From contig NZ_CP117167.1 of NCBI RefSeq assembly GCF_028596025.1, positions 5,084,001-5,148,000 of the forward strand: DNA of 64,000 bases, read 5' to 3'. Both the position numbers and the translations under genes were made by a program. Below, one piece after another: positions 17,583 to 26,645 of this stretch. The notes below the pieces were generated by a model. That model ran no database searches. It had not been told where the DNA came from and saw only the letters and a list, made by a program, of their open reading frames with translations. Numbering within the stretch: the first letter of the stretch is position 1; each line of letters begins with the position of its first letter. This DNA comes from Mucilaginibacter jinjuensis (lineage in GTDB: Bacteria > Bacteroidota > Bacteroidia > Sphingobacteriales > Sphingobacteriaceae).

Positions 17583-19961
17583 ATGATACTTCCGCAGTTT
17601 CAGGATAACCCGTTTCTGATTAAGCTTTCATTTCATAAAATAGTTGAAAGCCTGGAAGAGATTGCGGCAAGCGACGGCAGTTTCCATGCCCGCAAGGCAG
17701 ATATGCTGTTAAAAAAAGTAGCCCCGCACCCCGAACTGAGAGACGGCATTACAGAGGCGGCCCAAGTAGAAGCTAATAAAGACCTGATTCATCATTTACT
17801 GGATGAATTATTTCCGCCGATGTTATCTCTTAATGAGATCAAGGCCGTTAGCATCCCATTCTCGGGGATGTTGTTTAATTATACCCAACGCTTCCAAAAT
17901 ATATTGAAGGCAGCCGGACCAGATTTCGAGATCAATATCCGCGATTTTGATTATCACCAGTTTTATGTGATGAGCTGCTGTATTATTTTGAACCAGCATT
18001 ACGGCACCAACCTCGATTTTAGCAAACCGCTATTTTACGATATACCCACAGCAGATGGCATTTTAAGGCATTATCGCATTTTATATAATGCCGATTTTCT
18101 GGAGATTACGCCGACTGAAAGATCTGTTAAATTAACGGATGAAGACATAACCCGGCTCATGGATAACTATGATGACCTGGATTTATGGAAGGAAAAATTC
18201 CCGCCGTTTAGCTGGGATCTGAAGGGCTTTGCCATCATGACTTTGTATGATGCCACAACAGAAAACGCGCTTTCTATTTTAAAAGGTACATTGTTGGGTA
18301 GTGCAACTGAGCCCGATCTGCATAAAAACCTGCAATCTATCTTCCGCTCTATTTTTAACATCCCCGATATGCGTATCGGCTTTACTGCTTACGAGCGTGA
18401 AGAAGCTAAGTTTACACATACCGGCTTAATTAATAAGCTGCCTAGCTATATTTTACCAGATGAGTTTGAGCGTGATTGCCGCGAAATTTTACGCAACGAT
18501 TCGTACGAAATGCTGATTGATGAGCACAGATACCTCGTTGTATCTGATGTTTGTAAATTACTGAAAGAGGTACCCGAAAGTAATTTGCTAAAGCATTTTC
18601 AGGATCAGGATATTAAAAGCTTTATATTGGCGCCAGTTGTTAAAAATGGCAATTTATTGGGCTTAATGGAAGCCGTTTCGTGCCGGGTAAATGACTTTAA
18701 TAGTGTGCGTGCAAAGAAACTGGATATTGTAATGCCTTTTATCGTAGATACGATAGACCGCAAGATCAATGAGCTACAAAACGAGATCCAGGCTGTTATC
18801 CAAAACAATTACACCACCCTGCACCCCAGCGTAAACTGGAAATTTAAGCGGGAAGCCAAAAACTATATCCTCAGCAGAAATTCGGGAATTGATTATACGC
18901 TTAAAGAAATCAGGTTTAAAGAGGTGTATCCTTTGTATGGGCAGATTGATATTAAAGACTCATCTGTTACCCGTAACATCAGCGTTAAAAACGATTTGAC
19001 CACCCAGTTAAAAAACGTGTTAACCATACTGGAAGATTTGAGCCGTGAGAATCTGGCTAACATCGACGGCCAATTATTCTTCGACCTGAAGGATTTTATC
19101 GAGGATATTAACATCAGTATTAAGGCAGATACAGAACAGCAGGTACAAAGCTATTTACAAGCGAACGTTCATCCAATTTTCGAACAGGCTGCTCAATTTA
19201 GTCCTGCTATTAAAGCTGCTATTGATAACTGCCATACTAATACAGATCCGCTCAACGGCAAGTTTCACAGTAGCCGCCGCGATTATGATAATACGCTATT
19301 ATTAATTAATGATAAGCTGGCTACTATACTGGATAAGCGGCAAATTGAAATTCAACATTACTTCCCGCACTATTTCGAACGGTTTAAAACAGATGGTGTA
19401 GAACATAACCTGTACATCGGCAACTCTATAACCCCAGGCAAAGGCTTTGATGAAACACACCTGCAACACCTGCGCTTATGGCAATTACAGGTACTTTGCG
19501 AAATGGCTATTGAAGAATATTATCTTAAAGATAAACTGCCATACCCATTGGGTGTAACCGGTTTGCTGTTGGTATTCAGCACCCCTATTTCTATCAGGTT
19601 CAGGATGGATGAAAAGCACTTTGATGTGGATGGAACCTATAATGCCCGCTATGAAGTAATTAAAAAACGGATAGATAAAGCGCACGTTAAAGACTCGATA
19701 GAACGGATTACCCAGCAAGGCAAAATTGTAATTGTATACTCCAAACACGAAGAAGCCGAGGAGTACAAAAAATATATTGCCATGCTGCAGGCCAAACGCA
19801 TACTGGCCGAAACTATTGAGGAGTTTGAAATTGAAGATTTACAGGCCGTATCGGGCTTAAAAGCATTAAGGGTTACCGTACTATACGAGCACGCTCCTTG
19901 TGCCGATAATGCTTATTGTTACGACGACCTTTATGAACTGCTGAACGAGGTAAAGGCTTAA
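17583..19961 (+). CDS. GAF-domain containing protein, 792 aa
   Basis: A large soluble protein without signal peptide or membrane helices. The middle part (about residues 215-400) reads like a GAF sensor domain (FRSIFNIPDMRIGFTAYE ... SFILAPVVKNGNLLGLMEAVS). The flanking regions, including a long helical C-terminal half, match no domain I know. Similar ~790-residue GAF proteins occur in Sphingobacteriaceae with unknown function. The absence of kinase, cyclase or receiver motifs means it is not an obvious two-component protein. Its stop codon overlaps that of the convergent Omp85-like gene (TTAA at 19958-19961). Confidence 0.75.
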   Translation: MILPQFQDNPFLIKLSFHKIVESLEEIAASDGSFHARKADMLLKKVAPHPELRDGITEAAQVEANKDLIHHLLDELFPPMLSLNEIKAVSIPFSGMLFNYTQRFQNILKAAGPDFEINIRDFDYHQFYVMSCCIILNQHYGTNLDFSKPLFYDIPTADGILRHYRILYNADFLEITPTERSVKLTDEDITRLMDNYDDLDLWKEKFPPFSWDLKGFAIMTLYDATTENALSILKGTLLGSATEPDLHKNLQSIFRSIFNIPDMRIGFTAYEREEAKFTHTGLINKLPSYILPDEFERDCREILRNDSYEMLIDEHRYLVVSDVCKLLKEVPESNLLKHFQDQDIKSFILAPVVKNGNLLGLMEAVSCRVNDFNSVRAKKLDIVMPFIVDTIDRKINELQNEIQAVIQNNYTTLHPSVNWKFKREAKNYILSRNSGIDYTLKEIRFKEVYPLYGQIDIKDSSVTRNISVKNDLTTQLKNVLTILEDLSRENLANIDGQLFFDLKDFIEDINISIKADTEQQVQSYLQANVHPIFEQAAQFSPAIKAAIDNCHTNTDPLNGKFHSSRRDYDNTLLLINDKLATILDKRQIEIQHYFPHYFERFKTDGVEHNLYIGNSITPGKGFDETHLQHLRLWQLQVLCEMAIEEYYLKDKLPYPLGVTGLLLVFSTPISIRFRMDEKHFDVDGTYNARYEVIKKRIDKAHVKDSIERITQQGKIVIVYSKHEEAEEYKKYIAMLQAKRILAETIEEFEIEDLQAVSGLKALRVTVLYEHAPCADNAYCYDDLYELLNEVKA

Positions 19962-22540
19962 AATCTGAACCCGGCCGAGATATAAGGGTAAGTACCTTCT
20001 TTAGAAGCACCAACAACTGCCTGGATCATTACCAGTCTTGCGGGGCTAAACCAGATACCGCCGCCATAACCATCGTGCCATACATCCGATGATTCGCCCG
20101 GCGACCATACACGGCCTACATCATTAAACCCAACTATACCAATGGTCCCCGGCAATACGTAAGATTTAATGTAGAACAGTTTTAACCGCAGTTCGAAATT
20201 ATTAAAAACCATTGTTTTGCCCGTAAAACGCCACAGGTAAAACCCACGCAGGTTCTGGCTTCCACCCAGTTTTAATTGTTGAAAATACTCGGCATTACCA
20301 AATGTGGTACCTCCGCCTATACGGTTAGCAATAACAAAAGTCGAATCCTTATCGGGGTTTAGATAAAAGCTAAACTCGGTTTGAACCTGGCTATAATTAT
20401 GCTCGCCATTATTCACCCCCTGCATATCGTTTATTGTGGTGAGCCAGTAGATTCCCTTATGGGGATCAGATACTTTATCTCTTGTATCAACAGCAACCGT
20501 ACCCACCAAACCGGCATAGGCATGCGTACCGAAAACCTGCTCATCAGGATGTTGCTGGTTATAGGTATACAGGAACCGATCATCGTTTTTGTCTTCTGAA
20601 CCATTATATAGCATGCCCAGTAAGCCCCCGCTCACTGTCCACTTGCCGTAGGTATGCCTTAACCTTACATCGGCTGCCAGATAATCGTACACGCCACGAT
20701 AATAGTGGATCTTTTTGTCGCCTTCATCTATAAACTGGCTGTTATTACCTACCCCAAAAAAGTTACTGGTATAGTTAGGGCCTTTAGAGAGTACGTTTAC
20801 AATCAGATCAGATTTACCGGTTACCTGTTTAAACTCGCCATTATAATTCAGCATCAGTGAGTTGGTGCCGAAACCATAATTAACGATCAGGCTTTGTTTA
20901 AACGCGTAAGGATCTTTACGGAAGCCCTGTTTCTCGTAAATGAAATCGCCGATAAATTGTACGCCGTAATCTTTATTATAACTGCCCAGTATCAATGGTT
21001 GCAGGAAATTGTATTTAAAGCTTTTACTGTTGTATTGATTAACCGACGTATCTTTTGAAGTACGGATGTGTGCCTGTGACGATTTAGGCAGGTTATTCTT
21101 CTCGTCCGACCTGTCATACACATACAAGTTTCCCTTATCATGTACATTACTATCAATGGCAAAAGTATCCTCATCATCACCACCTATCATCCGCACTTTT
21201 ATTGATGAGGAGTGCTCACCATGCACGGCAAACAAATCCTTACCATCAAAGCCATACAGCCTGATCTCGTCTGTAACCTTTGGATCGAAGGTTCGCTGGT
21301 AGGTGATCTTACCTTCCTTCTCGTCCTTATATTTATGAATGGTTACATTTAACTGCCCATCGGGTTGGTTGGTAATCTCAAACTTCTCCCGCTTATCAGA
21401 TGCAGGGATTTCAACCACGGTAGAGATAAACTTGTAATATTTAATAGCCTGTTTATCCAAAATACTCCGGCGGGCAATTAAGTTTTTAATCAACTTTGGC
21501 CCGCTCAGTTTATAAATGGTATCGGGCATTTGCTTAATGGCCCTGGTAATTACCTCATCGGTGAGTTTGCTTTGCACATAAGCAATTTGCTCGCGCCAGT
21601 CTTTCTCATCCAGTCCATTCAAAAAGTACCGGTCGAAATACCGCGCATTCAAATTCCAGCGATTGATAGAGCGGATATGGTCGCGGTAATCCTGAAATTT
21701 AGCCATCAACAAATGACGTGATACCAGCCATGGGAATAAACCGTTCGCGCTGTTATAAACCTGGTCGCGGTCGCGGGGTACAGGTCTGTAGGTAATGTTG
21801 CCGTCATCATCCTTGTTGCGCTCCCAGCGCCATTGGTCTTCGTGGCGGTCCCAATCGCCCAGCAACATATCCAGCAAACGGGCACGCAGTACCAGTTTCT
21901 GGTCTACCCGGTTATCATTATCGTCTTTTAATTTCTTTTGTGCTTTGGGTGTATTATCGGTTTTCTCATCGCCCGGTTCACGCTCTTCAAACAAGAAAAC
22001 CTGGTTGGCAAAATCTTTTCGAAACTGCCCAAGAGCCGGATCATCAGGCACATAAACTACCTGCGGATTGGCGTGTGGCACACCCAGTGCTGTAGCCATT
22101 GTTGGTACTGTTAATGCCGCAAACGGGTGTTCGGCCGAGATCTGATCCTGTATAATGGCCGCTGCTACAGTAGGACGCAGTGTTGGTGGAAGCACCGCAT
22201 CAGGATATTTCTGAATAGTACGGATCACCCACTCCTGCCCGGTCGAATCTTGCAGCCGCAGGGATTTGGTTTGCATCCCCCCGCCTTTTTGCAAAATCTT
22301 CAGGCCGCCTTTTTCGTTCTCCAGCCTAAAAACTTTCATCTTAACCGGCGTAGCCCATAGGCTGCGGTAGTTTTCGCCAAAAAAGAAACGCTGAGATTTG
22401 CTCACACTATCATAACCAGGTTTTATGGCAACTTTTATGCTATCACCAATTATATGCGACTGCCCAAAGGCCGTGCAAAAAGTCCCGGTTAAAATAATGG
22501 ATATGTAGAGTTTACGTAAACGTATATTATTCAAATGCAT
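19958..22540 (-). CDS. Omp85-type outer membrane barrel with kinase-like N-terminal domain
   Basis: The C-terminal ~380 residues look like a BamA/TamA-type (bacterial surface antigen) beta-barrel, with FGVGNNSQF, VGTVAVDTRDKVSDPHKGIYW, LGGSQNLRGF (typical LRGF motif) and a terminal Phe (ISAGFRF). Unlike BamA it has no POTRA-like N-terminus. Residues about 60-370 instead contain a glycine-rich stretch (G86-G88), EWVIRTIQK, MLLGDWDRHEDQWRW (D231-R-H) and RPVPRDRDQVY (D257/D259). This layout recalls HipA/Fam20C-like atypical kinases (Gly loop, DRH catalytic motif, metal Asp). Signal peptide MHLNNIRLRKLYISIILTGTFC..., so the ATG at 22540 is preferred to 22573. Its upstream region carries a degenerate copy of the MarR-linked operator. 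Confidence 0.82.
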   Translation of the reverse strand: MHLNNIRLRKLYISIILTGTFCTAFGQSHIIGDSIKVAIKPGYDSVSKSQRFFFGENYRSLWATPVKMKVFRLENEKGGLKILQKGGGMQTKSLRLQDSTGQEWVIRTIQKYPDAVLPPTLRPTVAAAIIQDQISAEHPFAALTVPTMATALGVPHANPQVVYVPDDPALGQFRKDFANQVFLFEEREPGDEKTDNTPKAQKKLKDDNDNRVDQKLVLRARLLDMLLGDWDRHEDQWRWERNKDDDGNITYRPVPRDRDQVYNSANGLFPWLVSRHLLMAKFQDYRDHIRSINRWNLNARYFDRYFLNGLDEKDWREQIAYVQSKLTDEVITRAIKQMPDTIYKLSGPKLIKNLIARRSILDKQAIKYYKFISTVVEIPASDKREKFEITNQPDGQLNVTIHKYKDEKEGKITYQRTFDPKVTDEIRLYGFDGKDLFAVHGEHSSSIKVRMIGGDDEDTFAIDSNVHDKGNLYVYDRSDEKNNLPKSSQAHIRTSKDTSVNQYNSKSFKYNFLQPLILGSYNKDYGVQFIGDFIYEKQGFRKDPYAFKQSLIVNYGFGTNSLMLNYNGEFKQVTGKSDLIVNVLSKGPNYTSNFFGVGNNSQFIDEGDKKIHYYRGVYDYLAADVRLRHTYGKWTVSGGLLGMLYNGSEDKNDDRFLYTYNQQHPDEQVFGTHAYAGLVGTVAVDTRDKVSDPHKGIYWLTTINDMQGVNNGEHNYSQVQTEFSFYLNPDKDSTFVIANRIGGGTTFGNAEYFQQLKLGGSQNLRGFYLWRFTGKTMVFNNFELRLKLFYIKSYVLPGTIGIVGFNDVGRVWSPGESSDVWHDGYGGGIWFSPARLVMIQAVVGASKEGTYPYISAGFRF

Positions 22541-22624
22541 AAATGTTGACGATAAAAGGTAGCACAGGCACATTTTGTTTTTCTATCGCTTAATTTTTAG
22601 TTGCTCATCAGTAACACGCCATTA

Positions 22625-22643
22625 CTAAGTTAAGTCAACTCAG
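22625..22643. promoter_or_regulatory. Degenerate MarR-type operator upstream of the Omp85-like gene
   Basis: CTAAGTTAAGTCAACTCAG is an imperfect 19-bp dyad whose halves match CTAAGTTGAC, the half-site found in the perfect operator at 22844-22880. It lies about 85 bases before the start codon of the minus-strand Omp85-like gene. Confidence 0.5.
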
Positions 22644-22843
22644 CTTAATTTCAACAACATTTGTCACAACTAACAATCGAACCGAATATCCTTGTCCCCT
22701 AAATGGTTCGTCAATCGATATACGGTTGATAGTTTTTTTCAGTCTTAATTCTTGATTCAGCCAACTTTCCGGTCTTGATTCTTGTCTCTTGATTCTTGCT
22801 TCTAAATGTAAGTGTCATATCACTGTTAAAAACAATCAAAATC

Positions 22844-22880
22844 GTAAACTAAGTTGACTATATTAGTCAACTTAGTTTAC
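22844..22880. promoter_or_regulatory. Perfect 17-bp inverted repeat: operator over the small-protein/DUF5686 promoter
   Basis: The arm GTAAACTAAGTTGACTA (22844-22860) is repeated exactly in reverse complement at 22864-22880 with a 3-base spacer (TAT). The palindrome covers the predicted -33 box (TTG, 22854-22856) and touches the -7 box TACCTTTG, so a bound repressor would block RNA polymerase. An identical 17-base arm lies before the marR gene. This is the strongest operator-like site in the window. Confidence 0.85.
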
Positions 22881-22885
22881 CTTTG
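22854..22885 (+). promoter_or_regulatory. Bacteroidota-type promoter TTG-N21-TACCTTTG
   Basis: A -33 TTG (22854-22856) and a -7 TACCTTTG (22878-22885, consensus TAnnTTTG) are 21 bases apart, placing transcription start near 22892, just before the ATG at 22906. Confidence 0.7.
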
Positions 22886-22905
22886 TATCATCAATCAGCA
22901 GGATA

Positions 22906-23268
22906 ATGAAAACACTCGACTTACACCACAATGCACTACACGATTTCCCGGCCAAAGTTCAGGCATTACGCCATAAGCTTGCCGAGAAAGCATCGGTACA
23001 ATTGCATTTGCCAAAAGTGAATTTTCATTTCAATGCAAAATCAACCCAACAGATCAAAACTTATTTAATGGATGCCGTTAAAGAAGGCCTTAAACAAAAC
23101 CTGCTGGGTGCTGAAATCGATATGGAATTTGTTGTACTGTCTATCCGTACTTATGGTAGTGTTTTACTAAACATGGCCAGCCAGCCAAATCCGGTTAAAC
23201 AACTACCTATGCATACAGAAAGCAGCCAAGCATACAGCAATTCTAGCAATACTGCTCTTTTTAACTAA
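22906..23268 (+). CDS. Small hypothetical protein, first gene of the MarR-linked operon
   Basis: A 120-residue soluble protein without signal peptide or membrane segment. It is rich in His, Lys and Gln at the start (MKTLDLHHNALHDFPAKVQALRHKLAEK), with a predicted amphipathic helix (TQQIKTYLMDAVKEGLKQNLLG) and a polar Ser/Asn-rich tail. I recognise no family. Position is its most informative property: it begins 26 bases after the operator-covered promoter and ends 19 bases before the DUF5686 gene, so it should be induced together with that outer membrane protein. Confidence 0.7.
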   Translation: MKTLDLHHNALHDFPAKVQALRHKLAEKASVQLHLPKVNFHFNAKSTQQIKTYLMDAVKEGLKQNLLGAEIDMEFVVLSIRTYGSVLLNMASQPNPVKQLPMHTESSQAYSNSSNTALFN

Positions 23269-23287
23269 ACACGTTTCTCCCTCTATA

Positions 23288-25885
23288 ATGAGTTCTATTT
23301 TTACTAAAAATTTCTATCGCGGCACTTTAACAGTGCTTTTTCTTTTAAGTACCACACTGTCTTTCGCCCAAAATACGGTAGTAAAAGGTACCGTGACCGA
23401 TGCTAAAACCAAAGAAACCCTGCCTTATGTAACTGTAGTTTTTGCAGGCAGCACGCAGGGTATCAGTACAGACAATAACGGTAAGTTTAGCATATCTACT
23501 TCTAACGCCACTTATACACAAATCAAAATATCATTTGTTGGTTACAAAACCGTTGTTCGCACTATCGAACCCGGCAAAGAACAAACTATTAATGTTGCTA
23601 TGGGTGTAGACCAACGTCTGCTGAACGAGGTGGTAGTAAAAGGCGGCAAAAAAGCCAAGTACCGTAACAAGGATAACCCAGCTGTTGAACTAATTCGCAA
23701 GGTTATTGCGCATAAAAACCAGAACCGTCTCGAGAGCTACGATTATACCGAGTACCAGCAGTATGAGCGGATGAACTTTTACCTGAGCAACCTATCGGAT
23801 AAATTCAGAAACAAGCGTTTATTCAAAAACTACCAGTTCTTATTCCAGGAGCAAGATTCTACAGCCATTGGTGGTAAAACCCTGTTGCCTATTTATATGG
23901 AAGAAAAGCTTTCGCAAAACTATTACCGCAAAGCCCCTTTCGCCAAAAAGCAAATTGTAGAGGCTACCAAACAGGTTAAGTACGATGAGAATTTTATAGA
24001 TAACCAGGGTTTATCTTCATACTTTAACCGCATTTATCAGGATATTAACATTTACGATAACAACGTATCGCTGTTAACCAACCAGATACTGAGCCCCATT
24101 GCCGATCACTCTCCCGATTTTTATAAATTCTTTATTACCGATACGCTGAAAGACCAGTCGCCGATGTTGATCGAGCTGAGCTTTACCCCGCGCAACACTA
24201 ACGATTTATTGTTTGAAGGTAAGCTGTATGTTACGATGGATGGCAACTACGCGGTAGAAAACGCCGTGCTAACCGTTAATAAAAACATCAACTTAAACTT
24301 TGTTCGCCAGATGCAGGCTACCCTGGCATTTGAGAAAAATAGTGATGGCCGTTACCACTTAAGTCAAAGTGATTTGAAAATGGACTTCGGCCTCAGCAAA
24401 AATAAAGGCGGTGGTGTATACGGCGAGCGTAAAGTGATCCTGAATAAGTTTGCGATAAACACGCCTCGCCCAAAACAAACCTATGATGGTCCGGCGCAAG
24501 TTATAGCAGCAAAATCTGACGAGAAAGATGATGCCTATTGGAAAGAAAGCCGCCCGGACACCATACCGGCTGCCCAAGCCAATATCTACAAAAACATTGA
24601 TAGCCTGCAAACCATCCCATCGTTTAAACGCACAATGGATTTGGTAACGTTGTTTGTTGCGGGTTATAAAAACTATGGCCCGTTTGAAGTTGGTCCGGTT
24701 AATACATTTTATAGCTTTAACCCGGTCGAGGGTTTCCGTCCCCGTATTGGTGGCCGTACTACGCCTACTTTCAGCAAACGTTATTATTTAGAAACTTATG
24801 TGGCTTATGGTACCAAGGATGAAAAGTTTAAATACTTTTTAAGCAGCACCTACTCTATCAATAACAAATCGATCTACTCTTTCCCCCAAAATTATGTGCG
24901 GGCAAGTTTTCAGCATGATACCAAAATACCGGGACAAGAGCTGCAGTTTGTACAGGAAGATAACTTTTTACTATCCTTTAAACGAGGTGAGAACGATATG
25001 TGGCTGTACAACGATATTTTCCGTTTAGATTATGTGCATGAGTATTTAAACCACTTCTCGTATAAAGTTGGCTTTAAAAAATGGGGACAAACTTCTGCCG
25101 GTTCATTGTACTTCCTGAACGGTTATGGTCACCTGCCTTCAAACCCGGATGATATAAACAGTAGCATCAGCAACGTTGACAGAATAAACATTACCGAGCT
25201 TAACCTCGAACTGCGCTACGCACCACACGAGCGTTTTTATCAGGGTAAACTGTATCGTATCCCAATCATCGATAAATACCCGATTTTTACATTACGTTAC
25301 AACCAGGGCTTTGATGGCTTTCTGGGCGGTCAGTATAAATACTCTAACTTTACAGGTAACGTTAACAAACGTTTCTATGTATCACAATTGGGTTATACTG
25401 ATGTTACTGCCGAAGGTGGTTATATTTTCGGTCAGCTGCCTTTCCCATTGCTGGATATTCACCATGCCAACCAGACTTATGCTTTGCAACTGCAATCGTA
25501 CAACTTAATGAACTTCCTGGAGTTTGTGAGCGACCACTATGCCAGCATCAATATAGACCACTGTTTTAATGGTTTCTTCTTCAACAAAGTGCCTTTGCTT
25601 AAAAAATTGAAACTGCGTGAAATTGTAGACTTTAAAGGCCTTTGGGGTGGTGTGCGAAACGAGAATAACCCGGCTAATAACCCCAATTTACTGCAATACC
25701 CGGTTAACAGCGAAGGCGTTGCCACTACTCGTGCTTTGAGCAATGGCCCGTATTTAGAGGGTAGCGTTGGTGTGGGTAACATATTTAAAGTATTGCGTTT
25801 AGATATGGTTAGGCGTTTTACTTACCTGGATGACCCGGATGCACCAAAATGGGGTTTAAGAGCATTTGTTAAATTCGATTTTTAA
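23288..25885 (+). CDS. DUF5686 outer membrane protein with carboxypeptidase-like regulatory domain
   Basis: A signal peptide (LTVLFLLSTTLSFAQN) is followed by a CarboxypepD_reg-like beta-sandwich (VVKGTVTDAKTKETLPYVTVVFAGSTQGISTDNNGKFSIS, about residues 30-110), then ~740 residues of the DUF5686 type. These include VELIRKVIAHKNQNRLESYDYTEYQQYERM near residue 135, and C-terminal beta strands ending in a barrel-like terminus KFDF. DUF5686 proteins are widespread in Bacteroidota outer membranes; a role as a transporter or assembly factor is not established. It is second in the operon with the small protein and lies 103 bases before marR. Confidence 0.88.
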   Translation: MSSIFTKNFYRGTLTVLFLLSTTLSFAQNTVVKGTVTDAKTKETLPYVTVVFAGSTQGISTDNNGKFSISTSNATYTQIKISFVGYKTVVRTIEPGKEQTINVAMGVDQRLLNEVVVKGGKKAKYRNKDNPAVELIRKVIAHKNQNRLESYDYTEYQQYERMNFYLSNLSDKFRNKRLFKNYQFLFQEQDSTAIGGKTLLPIYMEEKLSQNYYRKAPFAKKQIVEATKQVKYDENFIDNQGLSSYFNRIYQDINIYDNNVSLLTNQILSPIADHSPDFYKFFITDTLKDQSPMLIELSFTPRNTNDLLFEGKLYVTMDGNYAVENAVLTVNKNINLNFVRQMQATLAFEKNSDGRYHLSQSDLKMDFGLSKNKGGGVYGERKVILNKFAINTPRPKQTYDGPAQVIAAKSDEKDDAYWKESRPDTIPAAQANIYKNIDSLQTIPSFKRTMDLVTLFVAGYKNYGPFEVGPVNTFYSFNPVEGFRPRIGGRTTPTFSKRYYLETYVAYGTKDEKFKYFLSSTYSINNKSIYSFPQNYVRASFQHDTKIPGQELQFVQEDNFLLSFKRGENDMWLYNDIFRLDYVHEYLNHFSYKVGFKKWGQTSAGSLYFLNGYGHLPSNPDDINSSISNVDRINITELNLELRYAPHERFYQGKLYRIPIIDKYPIFTLRYNQGFDGFLGGQYKYSNFTGNVNKRFYVSQLGYTDVTAEGGYIFGQLPFPLLDIHHANQTYALQLQSYNLMNFLEFVSDHYASINIDHCFNGFFFNKVPLLKKLKLREIVDFKGLWGGVRNENNPANNPNLLQYPVNSEGVATTRALSNGPYLEGSVGVGNIFKVLRLDMVRRFTYLDDPDAPKWGLRAFVKFDF

Positions 25886-25896
25886 TGCTTAACTTG

Positions 25897-25913
25897 GTAA
25901 ACTAAGTTGACTA
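25897..25913. promoter_or_regulatory. MarR-operator half-site before marR
   Basis: The 17-base sequence GTAAACTAAGTTGACTA is identical to the left arm of the operator at 22844-22860. A weaker AACTT...AAGTT dyad spans it (from about 25891). It lies 76 bases before the marR start, as expected for autoregulation. Confidence 0.7.
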
Positions 25914-25988
25914 ACCATCGTATAAAAGGCCGCAGCCAAAACAACTCTGCTATTTTGTTGTAAAGCTAAGGCCCCAATAACATCAAGT

Positions 25989-26444
25989 ATGGAAACGAAA
26001 AGCACAGACAGAATTGCTGCAAAGCTTGTATATATACTAAAGCGACTGACCGACGAGTGGATCAATAAACAGCTTTGCTGCGGAGATCAGCCCTGCTTTA
26101 ACTATTCGCACCTGCCGCTATTTATGAGTGTGGGCACCGAAGGCATATCAAACAGCGCCCTTGCCGAGCGGCTAAATGTGACCAAGCAGGCCACCAGTAA
26201 AATAATTAAAGAACTGGAGGCCATTAATATGGTTAAAAGTGATAAAAGCGAAACCGATGCCCGCTCAATGATTATCAGACTAACACCCGAGGGTGAAGGT
26301 TTTTACAACCACATTAAATCGCAAATATTAACGTTGGAAGAACAATACAAGAAACTGGTTGGCGCTAAGAACTACGAAATTGCGATTGATGTAATGCTGA
26401 AACTCATCAGCTTCCACGAAACACAGAACTTTAATTGCGGATAA
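25989..26444 (+). CDS. MarR-family transcriptional regulator with a cysteine cluster
   Basis: A 151-residue winged-helix regulator: the recognition region ISNSALAERLNVTKQATSKIIKELEAINMVKSDKSETDARSMIIRLTPEG is standard MarR (HTH plus DAR-type wing). Ahead of it is an unusual NKQLCCGDQPCFNYSH segment (residues about 32-47) with three cysteines, which could sense oxidants or metal; this is inference. A fourth Cys is the second-last residue. An exact operator half-site precedes the gene, and full or degenerate operators precede the neighbouring envelope genes, so it probably represses itself and those genes. Confidence 0.9.
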   Translation: METKSTDRIAAKLVYILKRLTDEWINKQLCCGDQPCFNYSHLPLFMSVGTEGISNSALAERLNVTKQATSKIIKELEAINMVKSDKSETDARSMIIRLTPEGEGFYNHIKSQILTLEEQYKKLVGAKNYEIAIDVMLKLISFHETQNFNCG

Positions 26445-26479
26445 CTTTTTATTTAGGACATAAATTTCATCTACCTAAA

Positions 26480-26581
26480 TACCCCTTATTAATGTTAGAA
26501 GTGGTAGCACTGTCACTGCATTCCCCTAAATTAGGGGAACACTACTATCAGTGCAACTTGCCAAAACGTTAATAAGGGGTA
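26480..26581. repeat. 102-bp nested palindrome (stem-loop element)
   Basis: TACCCCTTATTAA (26480-26492) is repeated in reverse complement at 26569-26581, and the arms extend to 17 bp with one mismatch. Inside lies TTCCCCTAAATTAGGGGAA (26521-26539), itself nearly a perfect palindrome, flanked by loosely complementary AGCACTG / CAGTGCA segments. The whole could fold into one long branched hairpin. Single copy in this window. Confidence 0.75.
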
Positions 26582-26645
26582 GAATCTACGCAAAGAGATT
26601 TTAAGTAATTATTCTGATAATTTAATCGCGTTAATATTCACCATT

